64,000 nt of DNA, taken from Planctomycetota bacterium (GTDB lineage Bacteria; Planctomycetota; UBA1135). Numbering within the stretch: position 1 is the first letter of the stretch; each line of letters begins with the position of its first letter. Under the pieces are notes generated by a model that saw nothing but the letters and a program-made list of their open reading frames with translations, was not told where the DNA came from and ran no database searches. This document shows positions 60,054-64,000 of this stretch, in pieces. The DNA lies in NCBI GenBank assembly GCA_021776795.1, contig JAJFFC010000014.1, positions 1 to 64,000 on the forward strand, in the 5' to 3' direction. The position numbers and the translations under genes were made by a program.

Positions 60054-61349
60054 GTGGACTGTTTCCGCATCACCGGTGGGCGCCCCTTAGAGGGAGAGGT
60101 TCGGGCAAGTGGCTCGAAGAATGCCGGTCTGCCCTTATTGGCCGCGTGCTTGCTCGGAGAGGGGGATTGGGCCTTTTCGCGCGTACCCCGCTTGAAGGAC
60201 ATCGACACCATGCGCTTGCTGTTGGGTCGGCTCGGTGCAGGAAGTTGTCATGGCGAGGACCCGGATCAGGTTTTGCTCCACGTTCCGGCCAGCCTCGAGA
60301 CTGAAGCGCCCTACGACATCGTGCGCCGCATGCGCGCGAGCATTGCCGTGCTTGGTCCGCTCTTGGCGCGTGTTGGGCGGGCGGTGGTTCCCCTGCCTGG
60401 CGGATGCGTTCTCGGTACCCGCCCCATCGACATTCATCTCCGTGGCATGGAGGCTTTGGGCGCCAAAGTCGAGCTTCAACATGGCGTGGTTCATGCGCAA
60501 GCGCCCGTTGGTGGCCTTCGCGGGGCCAGGGTGAACTTGTTGGGCCCCTTTGGCAGCACGGTCCTCGGTACCGTCAACGTCCTATGTGCTGCGAGTTTGG
60601 CCCATGGCAGCAGCCGTCTAGAAGGCGCCGCCTGTGAGCCCGAGGTCGTGGCTGTGGGTGAATTCCTGCAGGCTGCGGGAGCAAAAATCTCTGGCCTCGG
60701 CACCGCCGTCGTCGAAATCGAAGGCGTATCTGGGCTAAGCCCACCGGCCAGTCCTTGGCAGCTACCCGCCGACCGCATCGAGAGTGGCACCTTGCTGTTG
60801 GCCGCGGCCATGACATCCGGACGGGTGCGGGTGACCGATTGTCTGCCTCAAGAACTTCAGGCTTTGCTCGACCTTCTGGATCAAGCCGGCTTACCCGTCA
60901 CCACGGGGCCGGATTGGATGGAGCTCGATGCGCGCGGTAAGCGCCCCCAAGCCGTCGCTGTGCAAACTGCCGCCTACCCTGGATTCGCCACCGATCTCCA
61001 AGCGCAATGGCTTGCTGTAGCGACCCAGGCCGAAGGCATCAGCACGGTATGCGAGGGGGTTTATCCAGAACGGTTTATGCATGTCCCCGAATTGCTGCGG
61101 CTAGGCGCGAAGATCGAACGCGATGGGGCGATTGCTCGCGTGCATGGCCCGAGTGCCCTCAGTGGGGCTCCGGTTTTGGCCAGCGACCTCCGCGCCTCAG
61201 CAGCCCTGGTTCTTGCCGGCTTGGCCGCACAAGGGGAAACCGTGGTGCGTCGGGTCTATCACCTTGACCGGGGATATCAGCGATTGGAGCAGAAGCTGAC
61301 CCCTTTGGGCGCAGAAGTTCGCAGAGAGGTGGACGAAGAGCGTCCGTGA
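60054..61349 (+). CDS. murA: UDP-N-acetylglucosamine 1-carboxyvinyltransferase
   Basis: MurA adds enolpyruvate to UDP-GlcNAc, the first committed step of peptidoglycan synthesis. The 431-aa protein has VDCFRITGGRPLEGEVRASG, KNAGLPLLAAC and the active-site Cys in PGGCVLGTRPIDIH, the fosfomycin-reactive form. GTG 60054 fits the family N-terminus; in-frame ATGs at 60024 and 59985 are alternatives. Its presence argues for a peptidoglycan wall. Confidence 0.92.
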   Translation: MDCFRITGGRPLEGEVRASGSKNAGLPLLAACLLGEGDWAFSRVPRLKDIDTMRLLLGRLGAGSCHGEDPDQVLLHVPASLETEAPYDIVRRMRASIAVLGPLLARVGRAVVPLPGGCVLGTRPIDIHLRGMEALGAKVELQHGVVHAQAPVGGLRGARVNLLGPFGSTVLGTVNVLCAASLAHGSSRLEGAACEPEVVAVGEFLQAAGAKISGLGTAVVEIEGVSGLSPPASPWQLPADRIESGTLLLAAAMTSGRVRVTDCLPQELQALLDLLDQAGLPVTTGPDWMELDARGKRPQAVAVQTAAYPGFATDLQAQWLAVATQAEGISTVCEGVYPERFMHVPELLRLGAKIERDGAIARVHGPSALSGAPVLASDLRASAALVLAGLAAQGETVVRRVYHLDRGYQRLEQKLTPLGAEVRREVDEERP

Positions 61350-61353
61350 ACGC

Positions 61354-61359
61354 TAGAAT
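61354..61359 (+). promoter_or_regulatory. -10-like TAGAAT before ffh
   Basis: TAGAAT, 21 nt before ATG 61381, gives a leader of about 14 nt. It lies just after the murA stop. Confidence 0.4.
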
Positions 61360-61380
61360 GTGCGGTTCCAGGCGTCCTCC

Positions 61381-62772
61381 ATGCTCGAGAACCTCACCTC
61401 ATCCTTCGGCTCCATCCTTGACCGTTTCCGCGGCAAGGGCAAGCTCAGCGAAGCCGACATTGAAGAAGGCATGCGCGAAGTGCGTCGTGCGCTGCTCGAA
61501 GCAGACGTGCACTTCAAGGTCGCGAAGGATTTTTCGCAGCAGGTTGGGAAAACCCTTCTTGCCGAAAGCCGCCTTAAGGGAGTCTCTGGCGCGCAACAAG
61601 TCGTTGGCGCCTTCCATCAGGAACTGACCAACCTGATGAAGTCCGACGCGCCGGCTCTGCCGGCCAACCCCGGACATCCGATGGTTTTGCTGCTTGCTGG
61701 TTTGCAGGGCGCAGGCAAGACCACCACCGCGGCCAAACTTGGCCTGTGGTTGCGGCAGCGTCAAAACCGCCGCGTCCTGCTCGCCGCCTGTGACCTTCAG
61801 CGTCCAGGTGCTGTCGACCAGCTGGTTACCTTGGGCAAGCAGCTCGAGATCGACGTCCACGCCGAAGACCCCACCCAACCAGGTGTCGATCCGGTCGGCG
61901 TCGCCAAGCGCGCTTTGGCTGCCGCCAAGAAGGGCAACTATGACGCGTTAATCATCGACTCCGCTGGTCGTCTCCACATCGACGATGACCTCATGGACGA
62001 GATTGGGGCGGTACACAAGGCAACCAAGCCGGACGGTACCTACCTCGTTCTCGACGCCATGACTGGCCAAGATGCGGTCGAGTCGGCGCAGTCCTTCTCG
62101 GCGGCCTTGGATCTACATGCGGTCATCCTGACCAAGATCGATGGCGATGCCCGTGGTGGCGCCGCCCTCAGCGTGCGTCAGGTCACCGGCAAGCCGATTG
62201 CCTTCCTCGGCGTGGGCGAAAAGCCTTCTGACCTCGAAGAATTCGACGCCGAACGCGTTGCCGGCCGCATTCTCGACATGGGCGACGTCGTCGGCCTCGT
62301 CGAAAAGGCCCAAGAAGCCTTCGACGAAGAGCAAGACGTCATGGATTACCAGCGCATGATGAGCGGCAAGCTCACCATGCAGGACCTCTTAGATCAGTTC
62401 AAGATGGTCAAAAAGATGGGTTCCATGAAGAAGTTGATGGGCATGATGCCCGGAATGGGTAAAATGTCCGGCCTCATGGAGTCCGTCGACGACTCTCAAT
62501 TTGGTCGCATGGAAGCGATCATCCTGTCGATGACTCCAGCCGAGCGTCTCCATCCAGAGATCCTCGACGGCAAGAGACGGCGACGCATCGCCCGGGGATC
62601 CGGGGTCGAAGTGTCCGACGTCAACCGCCTTTACAAATCCTTCCAGCAGATGCAGAAGCAGATGAAGTCCATGCAAAAGATGCTTAGTGGGGGGCGCTCA
62701 AAGAAGCGTCTTCTCAAGCAGATGGGTGCAGGGGGCAAACTGCCAAACATGCCTGGCTACAAGCAGAACTAA
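61381..62772 (+). CDS. ffh: Signal recognition particle protein (SRP54)
   Basis: The 463-aa GTPase has the N domain (GKLSEADIEEGMREVRRALLEADV), the G domain (GLQGAGKTTTAAKL, DSAGRLH, TKIDGDARGGAAL) and a Met-rich M domain (MKKLMGMMPGMGKM) for signal peptide binding. It targets nascent membrane proteins with 4.5S RNA, not found here. ATG 61381 is chosen on homology. rpsP follows 15 nt later, a common order. Confidence 0.95.
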   Translation: MLENLTSSFGSILDRFRGKGKLSEADIEEGMREVRRALLEADVHFKVAKDFSQQVGKTLLAESRLKGVSGAQQVVGAFHQELTNLMKSDAPALPANPGHPMVLLLAGLQGAGKTTTAAKLGLWLRQRQNRRVLLAACDLQRPGAVDQLVTLGKQLEIDVHAEDPTQPGVDPVGVAKRALAAAKKGNYDALIIDSAGRLHIDDDLMDEIGAVHKATKPDGTYLVLDAMTGQDAVESAQSFSAALDLHAVILTKIDGDARGGAALSVRQVTGKPIAFLGVGEKPSDLEEFDAERVAGRILDMGDVVGLVEKAQEAFDEEQDVMDYQRMMSGKLTMQDLLDQFKMVKKMGSMKKLMGMMPGMGKMSGLMESVDDSQFGRMEAIILSMTPAERLHPEILDGKRRRRIARGSGVEVSDVNRLYKSFQQMQKQMKSMQKMLSGGRSKKRLLKQMGAGGKLPNMPGYKQN

Positions 62773-62787
62773 CAGAAATCAATCTCG

Positions 62788-63078
62788 ATGGCAGTCGTCC
62801 TTCGTTTGAAGCGCATGGGTCGCCGTAACCGGCCCTTCTACCGCATTTGCGTCATGGATCGTCGTACCCGCCGTGATGGCCGTGCGATTGAAGAGTTGGG
62901 TCATTACGATCCAATCAACCCTTCCAAGGGTCGTCACTTTGTGATCAATGAAGAGCGTACGCGCTACTGGCTTTCGGTCGGTGCGCAGCCGTCTGAGACG
63001 GTCGCAAGCTTCCTCAAGGAGCGTGGCATTACTGCCGCGCCCGCCGCTGCCCCGGCTGAAGCCGAGGTTGAGGCCTAA
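62788..63078 (+). CDS. rpsP: 30S ribosomal protein S16
   Basis: The 96-aa protein has [18 protein letters not shown] and the ELGHYDPIN segment characteristic of S16, with an Ala/Glu tail. In many bacteria rimM, trmD and rplS follow; here a hairpin and an unrelated gene do. Confidence 0.95.
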   Translation: MAVVLRLKRMGRRNRPFYRICVMDRRTRRDGRAIEELGHYDPINPSKGRHFVINEERTRYWLSVGAQPSETVASFLKERGITAAPAAAPAEAEVEA

Positions 63079-63088
63079 GGCAAAGATG

Positions 63089-63107
63089 CGCGGCTCCGAG
63101 AGCCGCG
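63089..63107 (+). terminator. Hairpin after rpsP
   Basis: CGCGGCT (63089-63095) pairs with AGCCGCG (63101-63107), with an additional C-G pair closing a CGA loop. There is no T-run, so it may be an attenuator or RNA-processing site. Confidence 0.5.
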
Positions 63108-63134
63108 TGCAAGCCCACGCTTGAGCACACATAG

Positions 63135-64000
63135 ATGGCCGCCAAAATCAAGGAAGCGGAACTCGCGGATTTCCTGAAAAGGATTGCGTCGCGTTCCTTC
63201 CACGTTACTCCCTTGCCGGAAGGTACTCCAGCCTTGGAGCGCCTCATGGCTTTGGTGCTGCAGGAAACCGGCTCCTATCCGGTCGCAGCACGTGCCGTGA
63301 AGGCTCTGAAGGAGAACTTCATCAACTGGAACGAAGTCCGCGTCGCGCGCGCCTTCGAAGTCAGCGATGTGCTTTCGGCGGCAGGCATCGGAGATGCCAA
63401 TTCCCGCGGAGAACTGGTGCAGGAGTACCTGCGCCGCGTTTTTGGCATGCAGAACCACCTCGACCTAGACTGGCTCCTCGATGCCAGCAGTGAGCGTCGT
63501 GAGTTGTTGCTGCAGGCCTTGCAGGTGGTTCCCATGCACGCGCGCTTCGTTCTCGACATCGATGCCATCGATGAAGACGACGAAGATGATCCAGGCATCC
63601 CCGTCACCCAAGCCATGAAACGCTTTTTCGGTCGACTTGGATGGGGTTCTTCGAACCCGAAGGAAAGCGATATTCGTGCGGTGATTGAACCGAACTGCCA
63701 AGGCGACAACCTTTACCCGAACTTTTTGTCGCTTTCCGTCTTGACCATGTTGTTGCCGGTTACCAAGCCGAAGGTCTGCGCCAAGGCAGAAGCCCTCGGC
63801 AAAATCTACAAGTACCGCGCATCCATGGACGGTGCTGAAGTCACTGCCTTGTTAGAAGAATGTGGTTTCCCGTATCCTTTGATTGACGCCGGCAGCAAGA
63901 AGCCCGCGAAGAAAGCCAAGGCGAAGAAGACCACCAAGGCTGCGCCAAAGAAGAAAACAGCCAAGAAGGCCGCCAAAAAGGTCACGAAGAAGACAGCCAA
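63135..64000 (+). CDS. Endonuclease III-like (HhH-GPD fold) protein with Lys/Ala tail, 3' end outside window
   Basis: The frame from ATG 63135 is open for 288 codons to the window edge. Residues about 35-240 follow the endonuclease III fold (VLQETGSYPVAARAV, LLLQALQVVP, GIPVTQAMKRFFGRLGW). The positions of the catalytic Lys (normally in PGVGxKTA) and Asp (in VDTH) are not conserved, and the Cys set for an iron-sulfur cluster is incomplete. From about residue 255 a Lys/Ala/Pro tail like histone H1 (KKPAKKAKAKKTTKAA) begins. It may be a non-catalytic DNA-binding protein. Assignment is moderate. Confidence 0.55.
   Translation, partial: MAAKIKEAELADFLKRIASRSFHVTPLPEGTPALERLMALVLQETGSYPVAARAVKALKENFINWNEVRVARAFEVSDVLSAAGIGDANSRGELVQEYLRRVFGMQNHLDLDWLLDASSERRELLLQALQVVPMHARFVLDIDAIDEDDEDDPGIPVTQAMKRFFGRLGWGSSNPKESDIRAVIEPNCQGDNLYPNFLSLSVLTMLLPVTKPKVCAKAEALGKIYKYRASMDGAEVTALLEECGFPYPLIDAGSKKPAKKAKAKKTTKAAPKKKTAKKAAKKVTKKTA

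Overview
The window reads as a gene-dense, mostly housekeeping stretch of a bacterial chromosome with moderate to high GC. It is most likely from a Planctomycetota-type lineage; this is inferred from several features together, since no rRNA is present. They are secreted proteins sharing a Cys-containing C-terminal domain, 'sulfatase'-like proteins, a DUF1573 lipoprotein, a DUF5658 membrane protein, a TPR protein carrying two RNA polymerase alpha-CTD-like domains, and an LPS-type envelope (LpxH, GmhB). I saw no rRNA, tRNA, CRISPR array, insertion sequence or phage gene. No gene-free stretch exceeds about 210 bases.

Layout. 1-3.9 kb: secreted or accessory proteins (two tandem paralogous C-termini, a PDZ protein, a GIY-YIG protein, a 407-aa exported protein). 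3.9-7.6 kb: an NapH-like ferredoxin-TPR fusion converging on a membrane-anchored sulfatase-like enzyme. 7.6-12 kb: pepN, purD, fur. 12-17.6 kb (minus): DUF3568 lipoprotein, ChaN-like protein, purQ, and purL with an N-terminal PurS-like extension. 17.6-22.9 kb: accA, an ECF sigma factor, its anti-sigma factor, a catalytically dead HtrA-like protein, a TPR lipoprotein and ndk. 23-37.4 kb: a complete F-type ATP synthase operon running into aspS, infC, rpmI, rplT, pheS and pheT. 37.5-47 kb: a polyprenyl-phosphate sugar transferase, DUF5658, a degenerate histidine kinase, gmhB, a LOG protein, efp, rpoN, an agmatinase, an NtrC-type sigma-54 activator and lpxH. 47-55 kb: cmk, rpsA, a lipoprotein, tyrS, a second sulfatase-like lipoprotein and a DUF1573 lipoprotein. 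55-64 kb: glyA, mtnA, purE, ruvA, the TPR/alpha-CTD protein, murA, ffh, rpsP and a truncated endonuclease III-like protein with a Lys/Ala tail.

The genes cover purine synthesis (purD, purL, purQ, purE), energy (ATP synthase), translation (IF3, L35, L20, S1, S16, EF-P, Asp/Phe/Tyr-tRNA synthetases), envelope building (murA, lpxH, gmhB, sugar-phosphate transferase, accA), one-carbon and methionine salvage (glyA, mtnA) and regulation (Fur, ECF sigma with anti-sigma, sigma-54 with activator).

The least ordinary parts are these. (1) An ECF sigma/anti-sigma pair is followed by a 62-nt imperfect hairpin and an HtrA/DegS-like protein in which all three catalytic positions are replaced. (2) A TANNNT hexamer lies exactly 6 nt before the start codon of at least six genes, which suggests leaderless transcripts. 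(3) Four of seven convergent gene pairs overlap by exactly the 4 bp of their stop codons. (4) infC lacks a usual start codon. (5) A TPR protein carries two alpha-CTD-like domains. (6) Several enzymes look degenerate or have an altered active site (histidine kinase, endonuclease III-like protein, Thr-type 'sulfatases').
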